DNA from: an uncultured Blautia sp.
GTDB lineage: Bacteria > Bacillota > Clostridia > Lachnospirales > Lachnospiraceae
Reading direction: 5' to 3'
Length of the DNA stretch: 12,204 bases
NCBI GenBank assembly: GCA_946538475.1
Contig: CAMNGN010000051.1
Span: 1-12,204 of the forward strand
The translations under genes and the position numbers were made by a program. The notes under the pieces are model-generated. The model saw only the letters and a program-made list of their open reading frames with translations. It did no database searches and had not been told where the DNA came from. Positions 1-6,750 of the stretch are shown here, piece by piece (position 1 is the first letter of the stretch; each line of letters opens with the position of its first letter).

Positions 1-91
1 TTTGTTAGCGAGGTCAAAGTGAATCCCTCACTTCCACTAATGGTTCGGTATACGTTGCAAGAACAGACTTGAACTGATCAAGTTCAACCAT
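1..91 (-). CDS. prfB: Peptide chain release factor 2, N-terminal fragment with programmed +1 frameshift
   Basis: RF2 recognises UGA and UAA stop codons on the ribosome and triggers peptide release. The ATG at 91-89 opens 25 codons beginning MVELDQFKSVLATYTEPL and ending at an in-frame TGA at 16-14. The TGA lies in the sequence CTT TGA C. Slipping one base forward gives Asp-Leu-Ala-Asn-Lys up to the window edge, which continues the familiar RF2 N-terminus (VRDSL then DLANK). Known biology: most bacterial prfB genes need this +1 shift, which RF2 itself counteracts, giving autoregulation. An AAGGTGA ribosome binding site lies five bases upstream of the ATG. The gene follows murF on the same strand with 89 bases between. 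Only about 30 codons are in the window, so the GGQ and SPF motifs cannot be checked. The RF2 assignment rests on the N-terminal match plus the exact slip site. Confidence 0.92.
13..29 (-). promoter_or_regulatory. prfB programmed +1 ribosomal frameshift site
   Basis: On the minus strand CTT (19-17) is followed by TGA (16-14) and C (13), the canonical CUU UGA C slip sequence. An internal Shine-Dalgarno-like AGGG lies at 28-25, five bases before CTT. That is where the first four bases of the AGGGGG element sit in E. coli prfB. Low RF2 lets the ribosome pause at UGA and slip forward; high RF2 terminates translation there. The elements are read directly from the sequence; the mechanism is established for the family. 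Confidence 0.9.
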
Positions 92-138
92 AGCTTCACC
101 TTCTTTCTTATATTAGGCTCGTCGCGAATACCGCAATG

Positions 139-167
139 ATAATAACATAGGGGTACCGAAGTTGCAA
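139..167 (-). promoter_or_regulatory. Probable prfB promoter
   Basis: On the minus strand TTGCAA (167-162) is separated by 17 bases from TATTAT (144-139), a four-of-six and a five-of-six match to the vegetative -35 and -10 boxes. Transcription would start about 40 bases before the prfB ATG. The -35 lies in the loop of the hairpin at the murF 3' end. This would let prfB be expressed independently of the wall-synthesis operon. Confidence 0.5.
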
Positions 168-190
168 GAAAGTTTTTCGGTTATACCCCT
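149..190 (-). other. Stem-loop at the murF 3' end
   Basis: The arms AGGGGTA (149-155) and TACCCCT (184-190) pair over 7 bp. CCGAA (156-160) and TTCGG (176-180) pair over 5 bp, with a TTA bulge formed by the murF stop codon and a 15-base loop. On the minus strand it is followed by a TTATTATCATT stretch rather than a clean U run. It may be a weak terminator, a processing site or an mRNA stabiliser, and it overlaps the likely prfB -35 box. Confidence 0.4.
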
Positions 191-1560
191 GTCAGCAGAT
201 CCACCACCTGCTCAAAATGCATGAAGTGCGAAGCCTTCACCAGCACGGTATCGCCCTTCTTCAGATAGTCTTCGATATGCGCAAGAAGGCTCTCGCGGTC
301 GGGCTCCCACACGACTACCATGGTGGGGTTGTCCCTGCATGCAAGCGCCGCCTCGGCCATCTCACGGCTCAGCGTTCCGGTGCAGATCAGCAGGTCTATG
401 CCGCTGCTCGAAGCGTAGCGCCCGACCTCGCGGTGCATCTCTTTTTCGTCCTTGCCCAGCTCGCCCATGTCGCCGAGCACCGCAACTTTGCGGCCGTCCG
501 CGTCTTTCATGATATCCATGGAGGCCTTCATCGAAGCGGGGCTTGCGTTGTACGAATCGTCCACGACCAGATAATCGGCGGTCTCGATCATGCGAAAACG
601 CCCGCGCATCGACTCCAGATTGCCGATGCCTCTTGTGATCTCGTCGTCCGAAAGGCCATAGATACGGCCCACTGCTGCCGCGGCAAGTGCATTGTATACC
701 ATGTGCTTTCCGGGGATCGGAATGTGCACCTTAAAGCTCTCGTCTCCGATGTGGATCACACAGTCGGTGCCGCGAAGCCCGTGGCTCTCTATCCCGTCCG
801 CGTACACATCCTGCGAAGGATCGAGGCCGAAGAACACCGGCTCGATTCCTCTCTGGCCCTGTACATGGATCAGTTTGTCGTCATCGCCGTTCACGACGAC
901 ACGCCCGTCGGGCTGAATATAATTGATCATCTCGGTCTTTGCGCGGAACACACCGTCCCTGTCGCCCAGGAATTCCAGATGTGCTTTGCCGATGTTTGTG
1001 ATCACGCCGGTATCCGGTCTGGCGATGGCGGCCAGCCTGCTCATCTCGCCAAAATTGCTGATGCCCATCTCGAGCACCGCGATCTCATGCTCCTCCCTCA
1101 GGCGGAAGATGGTGAGCGGAAGTCCCAGCTCGTTGTTGAAGTTGCCGAGTGTCTTCAGCGTGTTGTATTTTTCGCTGAGGACCGCCGCGATGGCTTCCTT
1201 GGTGCTGGTCTTTCCGACAGAGCCGGTGACGCCGACCACCGGAATGTCCAGCTGCTCCAGGTAGAAGGCTGCGATGTCCTTCACCGCCTGCAGGGACGAT
1301 TCCACGTGGATGCACGGCTTCTCGGTCTCGGCCGGGTCTTTTTCGGTAAGCACGACGAGCGCTCCTGCCTCCAGCACCTGCGGGATAAAGCGGTGCCCGT
1401 CCACTCTCTCGCCGACGATCGGCACAAAAAGACATCCCGGAACGGCCTCGCGGCTGTCCGTGGTGATGGCGGTCACTTCGATATCGATGATATCGTCGCT
1501 GCCATAATATTTGCCGCCCGTGACCTTTGTGATATTTTCTATAGTAAGATTTTTCATCAT
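181..1560 (-). CDS. murF: UDP-N-acetylmuramoyl-tripeptide--D-alanyl-D-alanine ligase
   Basis: Cytoplasmic ATP-dependent amide ligase that adds D-Ala-D-Ala to UDP-MurNAc-tripeptide, the last cytoplasmic step of the peptidoglycan precursor nucleotide. At 459 residues it has normal Mur ligase length. Visible signatures are an N-terminal substrate-binding domain with TDSR (34-37), the ATP loop GSVGKTS (113-119), the LGNFNNELGLPLTIF block, ITNIGKAHLEFLG, and the C-terminal DDSYNASPASM and LGDMGELG motifs typical of MurF rather than MurE or MurC. It lies 36 bases downstream of ddl, whose product is its substrate, so co-transcription is likely. The start is ambiguous between two consecutive ATGs: GAGG lies 11 bases before the first and AGGA lies close before the second. 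The reading frame is intact. Confidence 0.96.
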   Translation of the reverse strand: MMKNLTIENITKVTGGKYYGSDDIIDIEVTAITTDSREAVPGCLFVPIVGERVDGHRFIPQVLEAGALVVLTEKDPAETEKPCIHVESSLQAVKDIAAFYLEQLDIPVVGVTGSVGKTSTKEAIAAVLSEKYNTLKTLGNFNNELGLPLTIFRLREEHEIAVLEMGISNFGEMSRLAAIARPDTGVITNIGKAHLEFLGDRDGVFRAKTEMINYIQPDGRVVVNGDDDKLIHVQGQRGIEPVFFGLDPSQDVYADGIESHGLRGTDCVIHIGDESFKVHIPIPGKHMVYNALAAAAVGRIYGLSDDEITRGIGNLESMRGRFRMIETADYLVVDDSYNASPASMKASMDIMKDADGRKVAVLGDMGELGKDEKEMHREVGRYASSSGIDLLICTGTLSREMAEAALACRDNPTMVVVWEPDRESLLAHIEDYLKKGDTVLVKASHFMHFEQVVDLLTGV

Positions 1561-1596
1561 ATCCTGATTTTCCTCTTGTATTCGTATCTGTTCTTT

Positions 1597-2640
1597 TTAT
1601 TCGCAGACTTCATATTTTTTCATGGAAACTCTGATCAGCTCCATGCAAAGATCCGCGAATGTCATGCCCAGCACAGCCGCCTCCTGTGGGATCAGGCTGG
1701 TCGGGGTCATGCCGGGAAGTGTGTTCGCCTCAAGGCAATACATATCCCCGTTGTCCTTCATGATAAAGTCGTAACGGCTGTACCCTTCCATCTGAAGAGC
1801 AACGGCCCCCGCCTCGGCGATCTGCTGCATCTTCTTGGTCAGCTCCGCCGGGATCTGCGCCGGGCAGGTCTCGATGGTCGAGCCCGGTTTGTACTTGTTG
1901 GTGTAGTCGTAAAAGCCGGTGAGCGGCTGAATCTCGATGACCGGGTAGGCTTTTCCGTCCACGACCGCAACCGAAAATTCCCTGCCGTCAATGTACTCCT
2001 CGACCACCACTTCACCCTCGTAGGTGAAAGCTGCCTTGAGCGCTCTCTCATATTCTTCCTGATCTTTTACGATATAAACGCCCACGCTCGAGCCGCCGCA
2101 GCAGGTCTTGACCACCACCGGGAACGAGAGTCCCAGCTTGGCGATGTCTTTCACGATGGCATTATGCTGCATGGTACAGCCCTTCGGGGTCGGAACACCG
2201 TTCATCCTGAACATCTGCTTGGTTATGCCCTTGTCCATGGCCATGGCGCTGCTCAGATAACCGGTTCCGGTGTAGCGGATGCCCATAAGGTCGAAAGCCG
2301 CCTGCACCTTGCCGTCCTCGCCGTTGGCGCCGTGAAGGCCCAGAAAAACGATGTCGGCTTTTTCGCACAGTTCAAGCACGTGCGGGCCGAAAAACGACCT
2401 GCGCTCTTTTTTCATCTGTCCGATCCTGTCATCGTAGCTGCGCATCAGCTGTGAGGCAGCCGCCACATCGTACTGCTCAGGGAAGACATCTTCGGGATCA
2501 TACTCCGGGACGCCGCAGAAGATATCGACGAGGATCGCTCTCTCGCCCTTGCTTCTCAGCGCTTTGCATATCTCTGTACCTGAAATGATCGAAATTGCTC
2601 TTTCTGTGCTGGTTCCTCCGGCCAGTACCACAATATTCAT
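1597..2640 (-). CDS. ddl: D-alanine--D-alanine ligase
   Basis: ATP-grasp enzyme that joins two D-alanines for the peptidoglycan stem peptide; cytoplasmic. The 347 residues show the N-terminal GGTSTERAIS motif (family GGxSxEREVS), an ATP-binding segment VVKTCCGGSSVGV where many relatives have KP, and VVVEEYIDGREFSV. They also show the omega-loop FYDYTNKY and the Mg-binding LEANTLPGMTPTSLIP near the C-terminus. The Tyr in the omega loop is the form found in D-Ala-D-Ala ligases; VanA-type D-Ala-D-Lac ligases differ there. The product feeds directly into MurF, encoded next. A GGTGAT ribosome binding site lies close upstream of the ATG, and AAAGGA lies further away. It follows the L,D-transpeptidase-like gene after 60 bases that hold a small hairpin. 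I see no vancomycin-resistance genes around it. Confidence 0.95.
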   Translation of the reverse strand: MNIVVLAGGTSTERAISIISGTEICKALRSKGERAILVDIFCGVPEYDPEDVFPEQYDVAAASQLMRSYDDRIGQMKKERRSFFGPHVLELCEKADIVFLGLHGANGEDGKVQAAFDLMGIRYTGTGYLSSAMAMDKGITKQMFRMNGVPTPKGCTMQHNAIVKDIAKLGLSFPVVVKTCCGGSSVGVYIVKDQEEYERALKAAFTYEGEVVVEEYIDGREFSVAVVDGKAYPVIEIQPLTGFYDYTNKYKPGSTIETCPAQIPAELTKKMQQIAEAGAVALQMEGYSRYDFIMKDNGDMYCLEANTLPGMTPTSLIPQEAAVLGMTFADLCMELIRVSMKKYEVCE

Positions 2641-2664
2641 ATTATCACCATTTATTCCTTTCCG

Positions 2665-2695
2665 GTGTCCCGCCCATCATAATAAGGCCGGACAC
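2665..2695 (-). other. Small intergenic hairpin upstream of ddl
   Basis: GTGTCC (2665-2670) pairs with GGACAC (2690-2695). After one mismatch GCC (2672-2674) pairs with GGC (2686-2688), leaving an 11-base loop. No U run follows on the minus strand, so it is not a classic terminator. It lies about 25 bases before the ddl start and could be an mRNA processing or stability element within the operon. Confidence 0.35.
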
Positions 2696-2700
2696 AAGCG

Positions 2701-4092
2701 TCATTTGTCATAGATCACAACGGGAATTCCCTCTTCCGCCTGATTGTAGAGTGTTGCCATTGCGTCATACGGCAGCTTTATGCCGCCGCCGGTTTCTTCC
2801 GGAATGTAGATCTCTCCGTCAAGTTCCCCCCGCCACGGTGCTTCTGTGATAGGAACGCCGTAGTCAAATTCAAGAAGATAATCGACGCCGCGGATCTCTC
2901 CGTTCTCCACGACCTCCGCGGGCGATTTTTTTGCGGTAAGTACATACACCCCAAAGGGTGCCGGCACACCTGAGTAGTGCGAGTACCCGCTCTCGATCCC
3001 TGTATCCACCACGGGATGACCGTCACGGTAAAAGACCAGCCGCAGGTTCATCAGATCGATCTCGATGTAAGTCATTCCGATGTCGCTGACTCCGCTCCGG
3101 CTTGCAGCTTCGTACGCATACACCGGCTCCCGCACATCGACGGTGCCTTCTTCCAGTGCATGGGTGAGTGCCTGCGACTCCTTCAGCTCATCGATCACCC
3201 AGCCGTAATCTCCTCCCGATATCGTGATGATCCGGTTATCGTAGGTGAGAAAATCACGTTCGCCGCCAAAAGTATTGTACTTCTCGGCCAGGCCGTGTAC
3301 GAACTCTTTCACCTTTTCGGGATCCAGGATGACATAGCCCTCTTCGTCCGTGGTCAGCCAGCTTCTGATCGTGCTCCAGTCGAGACGCTCGACCGACTCC
3401 ACAAAGTCGTAGGTGATCAGTGCTTCTTTAAAATTCGCGAGTCTCTCGAGGCTTGTGGTAATGGAGGGGCTGTCCGAGTAGACCGCCGGTTTCAGATAGC
3501 AGCCTTCTGTCTCGAGGTTCACAGAGTCCACGCGGTTTTCGACGGCGTCGCGGATCACCCGGATCACTTTTTCGCGGTCCAAAGCGTTTCCTTCCACCTC
3601 GGGCACCACGGAGAACACATCGTTGCCCTCGTTTTTGATGTAGGCGTCGGAGGGGTAAGTGATGTTCTCGGGCTGCATGCAGTAGAGGCTGTCCACTTTC
3701 TGCTCGATCATGCTGTAGGACACGGTGATTCCGCGATTTTCCACGTTCAGTTCCTTTTTGTCCGTCAGATGAAGGAACCAGTAATCCAGATCCTGAGCAT
3801 CGAGGAAACGCCCGGAAGAACCATCCGAGGCATACCTCATACCCACATCTTCGGCGGTCACGGCCTCGCGCCCGTTGTTCATCGTGTCAACGGCAAGCGC
3901 ATAGGTACGCGCCTCTCTGTCAAAGATGTCTTCTACCTCACTCACCGTCATAAAGGAGCAATCCCGGCCGTTGATCTCCGTGCCGGGAAAATAATGCTCT
4001 CTAAAAAACGACCGCCCGGCCAGGTAGCCCATCGTCATCAATACAACCAGAAGGGCCAGCAGGGTAAGTGCGATTTTTTTTCCTATTCTCAT
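2701..4092 (-). CDS. Membrane-anchored L,D-transpeptidase-like (YkuD/VanW-type) protein, catalytic residues lost
   Basis: Residues 8-26 form a hydrophobic segment after MRIGKK, a signal anchor that places the rest outside the membrane. The middle resembles the peptidoglycan-binding PG_binding_4/VanW-like modules that precede YkuD domains in clostridial wall enzymes (PGTEINGRDCSFMTVSEVEDIF, then GGDYGWVIDELKESQAL). From about residue 345 a YkuD domain is recognisable: TYIEIDLMNLRLVFYRDG, APFGVYVLTAKKS, WRGELDGEIYI and KLPYDAMATLY. Active members carry a His in an HDA-type motif and the nucleophile in SHGC. Here these align with Thr416 and with Thr434-Gly-Gly-Gly437, so both the catalytic His and Cys are absent. 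Alignment continues on both sides, so no frameshift is involved. It starts 6 bases after the aminotransferase stop. The likely role is a non-catalytic wall-binding or regulatory protein. Fold assignment is confident; inactivity is inferred. Confidence 0.83.
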   Translation of the reverse strand: MRIGKKIALTLLALLVVLMTMGYLAGRSFFREHYFPGTEINGRDCSFMTVSEVEDIFDREARTYALAVDTMNNGREAVTAEDVGMRYASDGSSGRFLDAQDLDYWFLHLTDKKELNVENRGITVSYSMIEQKVDSLYCMQPENITYPSDAYIKNEGNDVFSVVPEVEGNALDREKVIRVIRDAVENRVDSVNLETEGCYLKPAVYSDSPSITTSLERLANFKEALITYDFVESVERLDWSTIRSWLTTDEEGYVILDPEKVKEFVHGLAEKYNTFGGERDFLTYDNRIITISGGDYGWVIDELKESQALTHALEEGTVDVREPVYAYEAASRSGVSDIGMTYIEIDLMNLRLVFYRDGHPVVDTGIESGYSHYSGVPAPFGVYVLTAKKSPAEVVENGEIRGVDYLLEFDYGVPITEAPWRGELDGEIYIPEETGGGIKLPYDAMATLYNQAEEGIPVVIYDK

Positions 4093-4098
4093 TTTTAT

Positions 4099-5391
4099 TT
4101 ATGCGTCCTTTTTTCCCAGAAGCTTTTCTACACTGGCTTTCTTTACGCAAACTACAAAGACATTCACTGCTTTTTCCAGCTCTTCGAGTGTCGGGAACGT
4201 CGGCGCGATACGAATGTTGCGGTCGCGCGGGTCCTTGCCGTACGGGAAAGTGGCGCCGGCATGCGTCATTACCACTCCTGCCTCTTTTGCCAGAAATACG
4301 ATGCGCTTCGCGCAGCCGTCCATCGAGTCGAACGAGATGAAGTAGCCGCCGTACGGCTTAGTCCACTCGCCGATTCCAAGGCCGGTAAGTTCCCTGTCCA
4401 AAGTATTCTCCACCAGCTCAAATTTCGGGCGGATGATCGCGGCATGTTTTCTCATGTGCTCATGAAGACCGTCCAGATTTTTGAAGAAGCGAACATGGCG
4501 AAGCTGATTCAGCTTGTCGTGTCCGATCGTCTGAATACGCATATATTTGCGGAAATCGTCCAGGTTTGCCTGCGATGCCGCCACCGCTGCGATGCCGGAA
4601 CCCGGGAAGCTTACCTTGGAGGTCGAAGTAAACTTGTATACGATGTCGGGATTTCCCACTTCTCTGCACTCCTCAAGAATCTCATGCAGATAGTCCTGAT
4701 GGTAGTCGTACAGATGGTGGATGCTGTAGGCGTTGTCCCAGTAGATGCGGAAGTCGGGAGCGGCCGGTTTGAGTCTGGCAAAGCGCTCGCAGGTCTCCTG
4801 TGAGTAGGTGTAGCCCTGCGGGTTGGAGTACTTGGGCACGCACCAGATGCCTTTTACCGCCGGGTCATTCTGTACATATTCTTCCACCATGTCCATGTCC
4901 GGTCCGTCCGGCGTCATGGGAATGTTGATCATTTCAATTCCGAAAAACTCGGTGATCTTGAAGTGTCTGTCGTATCCGGGTACCGGGCAGAGGAATTTGA
5001 CCTTGTCCAGTTTGCACCAGGGAGTATGGCCCATCACGCCGTGGGTCATCGATCTGGCGATCGAGTCGAACATGACGTTGAGGCTCGAGTTTCCATATAT
5101 AATGATGTTTTCGGGCTCAACCTCGGACATGGCGCCGAGCAGACGTTTTGCTTCGGGGATACCGTCGATCACGCCGTAGTTGCGGCAGTCCACGCCGGTC
5201 TCGCACGAAAGATCCGCGTCACCGTGGAGCACGTCCATCATTCCCATGGAAAGATCAAGCTGAGCTCTGGCCGGCTTTCCTCTGGACATGTCAAGGCTGA
5301 GCCCCTGAGCTTTGATCTCTTCGAATTGTCTGTCGAGCTCTGCTTTGAGGTTCAGCAGTTCGTTCCGGGTTAATTCAGCGTATGATTTCAT
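4099..5391 (-). CDS. Aspartate aminotransferase, PLP-dependent fold type I (type Ic-like)
   Basis: PLP-dependent cytoplasmic transaminase, most likely interconverting aspartate/2-oxoglutarate and oxaloacetate/glutamate. The 430 residues fit the subgroup Ic aspartate aminotransferases (studied in Corynebacterium glutamicum), recognisable by the N-terminal LDMSRGKPARAQLDLS motif. Other features are N190-P191 in KYSNPQGYTYS, D219 and Y222 in WDNAYSIHHLY, the probable PLP lysine K259 in STSKVSFPGSG, and the carboxylate-binding R394 in NIRIAPTFP. A textbook AGGAGG site lies 6 bases before the ATG. It is the first gene of a tight series with the L,D-transpeptidase-like gene, ddl and murF. A supply role in wall amino-acid metabolism is possible but not shown. 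No clear promoter is visible in the 150 bases upstream. Substrate specificity is not provable from sequence alone. Confidence 0.88.
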   Translation of the reverse strand: MKSYAELTRNELLNLKAELDRQFEEIKAQGLSLDMSRGKPARAQLDLSMGMMDVLHGDADLSCETGVDCRNYGVIDGIPEAKRLLGAMSEVEPENIIIYGNSSLNVMFDSIARSMTHGVMGHTPWCKLDKVKFLCPVPGYDRHFKITEFFGIEMINIPMTPDGPDMDMVEEYVQNDPAVKGIWCVPKYSNPQGYTYSQETCERFARLKPAAPDFRIYWDNAYSIHHLYDYHQDYLHEILEECREVGNPDIVYKFTSTSKVSFPGSGIAAVAASQANLDDFRKYMRIQTIGHDKLNQLRHVRFFKNLDGLHEHMRKHAAIIRPKFELVENTLDRELTGLGIGEWTKPYGGYFISFDSMDGCAKRIVFLAKEAGVVMTHAGATFPYGKDPRDRNIRIAPTFPTLEELEKAVNVFVVCVKKASVEKLLGKKDA

Positions 5392-5541
5392 CTTGATCCT
5401 CCTGTTTCTTTAATAGCTGTGTCATTGTTTCTATATATTTATTACTTTGTCTTCTAACTATGTTTGAGGCACTGCTTTATGCATTTTACGGCGCTTGCCT
5501 GTTGCCTTTTGGGTTCCTCTTTCTGCATTCTTTGTTTACTG
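5392..5541. other. Intergenic region between methyltransferase and aminotransferase
   Basis: This 150-base stretch holds the aminotransferase ribosome binding site (AGGAGG, ending 6 bases before its ATG). On the minus strand it is an AT-rich leader in which only a weak promoter-like pair (TTAGAA, 16 bases, TATAGA) can be found. No terminator hairpin with a U run follows the methyltransferase. A 24-codon ORF lies inside but has no convincing ribosome binding site. Confidence 0.5.
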
Positions 5542-6426
5542 CTACTGCTCTGTCTGCCACCTGCCCGATGCGCCGCATGGGAGCACAAGTCCCGATTCTT
5601 TAACCGGAAGGCCGATCTCGTCGGAAACCACTTTTCCTTTAAATTGTTTAAGCGCAGTCGAGAGCATATAGGTGAGCACCGCAGGCTGCAGTCCGGTCGT
5701 GTACGAATTGACCAGGAAGAACAGCGGCCGCTCGGATAAGAGTTCTGCTGTCCTGCAGATCAGCGGATAAATTGCGTCTTCGATCTTCCAGATTTCTCCC
5801 TTAGGCCCTCTGCCGTAAGATGGCGGGTCCATGATGATCGCGTCATAGTGATTGCCGCGGCGGATCTCCCGTTCCACAAATTTAGCGCAGTCATCCACAA
5901 GCCAGCGGATGGGTGCGGCGGCGAGTCCCGATGAGGCGGCATTTTCTTTTGCCCAGTTGACCATACCTTTTGAAGCGTCCACATGAGTGACCGAGGCCCC
6001 TGCCGCTGCGGCTGCGATGGTCGCGCCGCCGGTGTAGGCGAAAAGGTTGAGCACTTTTACAGGCCTGTCTGCATTACTGATCAGCCCGGAAAACCACTCC
6101 CAGTTGGCTGCCTGTTCGGGGAAGAGTCCGGTGTGTTTAAAGCTGAACGGTTTCAGGTGAAAGGTGAGTCTGTTTGTGCCCGGTGCGGACAGATCATAGT
6201 GGATCTCCCATTGTTCGGGCAGATCAAAGAATTCCCATTCGCCGCCGCCTTTGGAGCTGCGGTGGTAGTGGCCGTTCGGGCGTTTCCAGCCGCGGGCGTT
6301 CTTGGGCGTGTTCCAGATGACCTGCGGGTCGGGCCTGATAAGGAGATAGTCTCCCCAGCGCTCCAGTTTTTCTCCTCCTGAGGTATCCAGCACTTCATAA
6401 TCTTTCCAGCCGTCGGCTGTCCACAT
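5542..6426 (-). CDS. Class I SAM-dependent methyltransferase (RlmI/RlmK-like family)
   Basis: Probable nucleic-acid (rRNA-type) methyltransferase using S-adenosylmethionine. The SAM motif I is VLNLFAYTGGAT (125-136), followed by VDAS with Asp150, the acidic motif around D178-D179, and motif IV DPPSYGRG (200-207). The preceding KHTGLFPEQAANWEW block is typical of the family that includes the RlmI/RlmK 23S rRNA methyltransferases. At 294 residues it lacks the N-terminal PUA domain of RlmI, so the exact target is unknown. An AAGGGGG ribosome binding site precedes the ATG. It has its own probable promoter that shares a -35 hexamer with the divergent small gene. It is separated from the downstream aminotransferase by 150 bases without a clear terminator, so read-through is possible. 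Confidence 0.85.
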   Translation of the reverse strand: MWTADGWKDYEVLDTSGGEKLERWGDYLLIRPDPQVIWNTPKNARGWKRPNGHYHRSSKGGGEWEFFDLPEQWEIHYDLSAPGTNRLTFHLKPFSFKHTGLFPEQAANWEWFSGLISNADRPVKVLNLFAYTGGATIAAAAAGASVTHVDASKGMVNWAKENAASSGLAAAPIRWLVDDCAKFVEREIRRGNHYDAIIMDPPSYGRGPKGEIWKIEDAIYPLICRTAELLSERPLFFLVNSYTTGLQPAVLTYMLSTALKQFKGKVVSDEIGLPVKESGLVLPCGASGRWQTEQ

Positions 6427-6470
6427 AAAAGTCCCCCTTTATTCTCAAAGCTTTTAGTTTAACTTTATAC

Positions 6471-6499
6471 AGTATAGTGGAAAATAAAATGGCTTGCAA
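6471..6499 (-). promoter_or_regulatory. Methyltransferase promoter
   Basis: On the minus strand TTGCAA (6499-6494) is followed after exactly 17 bases by TATACT (6476-6471), a five-of-six -10 match. Transcription would begin about 40 bases before the methyltransferase ATG. The -35 hexamer is palindromic and is the same six bases used by the plus-strand promoter. Confidence 0.6.
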
Positions 6500-6522
6500 G
6501 GGGTAATTGGCGGGCGTATAAT
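6494..6522 (+). promoter_or_regulatory. Promoter of the small Cys-rich gene
   Basis: TTGCAA (6494-6499) is followed after exactly 17 bases by a perfect TATAAT (6517-6522). The expected start near 6529 leaves a leader of about 20 bases, holding the GGAGGTG ribosome binding site at 6537-6543 before the ATG at 6549. Confidence 0.72.
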
Positions 6523-6548
6523 AGAAGAAAGAGATCGGAGGTGTCACT

Positions 6549-6737
6549 ATGGAGAACAAAGCGGTTGATCGTCCTCGCCCTTACACCCTGACTCCTGAAT
6601 ATGATCGGTCGCTCTGCGGAGAGTGCCAGTGTGCTACATGCTATTCGCAGGAGTTCTGCGACAGGTGCAGCACCTGTAAGGATCAATCACGTTACAAGGA
6701 GCGGTGCAACCGCTACGAGGGCGCCTTCAATTATTGA
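6549..6737 (+). CDS. Small cysteine-rich protein (62 aa), function unknown
   Basis: The only plus-strand gene I accept. It has a consensus-like promoter, a strong GGAGGTG ribosome binding site five bases before the ATG, and a perfect terminator 26 bases after its stop, so it is well supported despite its size. The protein has no signal peptide or membrane segment and is therefore likely cytoplasmic. Its eight cysteines lie at 23, 26, 28, 31, 37, 40, 43 and 53 (C-x2-C-x-C-x2-C-x5-C-x2-C-x2-C-x9-C). The first 22 residues are polar and Pro/Arg/Tyr-rich. The spacing suggests a Zn- or Fe-S-binding knuckle, or a metallothionein-like metal store, but I do not recognise a family. It is divergent from the methyltransferase and convergent with the cysK-rrf2 operon. 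Confidence 0.82.
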   Translation: MENKAVDRPRPYTLTPEYDRSLCGECQCATCYSQEFCDRCSTCKDQSRYKERCNRYEGAFNY

Positions 6738-6750
6738 TGTTGGGGCTCAC

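Noticed and set aside
217..2454. Very long open frame on the plus strand opposite murF and ddl
   Set aside because: It runs antisense to two clearly recognised genes, crosses the boundary between them, has low-complexity His/Arg/Ala-rich content and no family resemblance. It is a shadow of the minus-strand codon usage.
1597..2640. VanA-type D-Ala-D-Lac ligase, a vancomycin resistance sign
   Set aside because: The omega-loop YDYTNKY fits ordinary D-Ala-D-Ala ligases, and no vanH, vanX or two-component genes are present.
2977..4803. Long plus-strand open frame opposite the transpeptidase-like and aminotransferase genes
   Set aside because: It is antisense to two intact genes, its product resembles nothing known and it lacks a ribosome binding site context; another codon-usage shadow.
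5415..5450. Promoter-like boxes before the aminotransferase
   Set aside because: The best pair (TTAGAA, 16 bases, TATAGA) matches the consensus too poorly to annotate.
5454..5528. 24-codon minus-strand ORF between the methyltransferase and aminotransferase genes
   Set aside because: It has an ATG and two Cys but no convincing ribosome binding site, and its length is expected by chance. Conservation could revive it.
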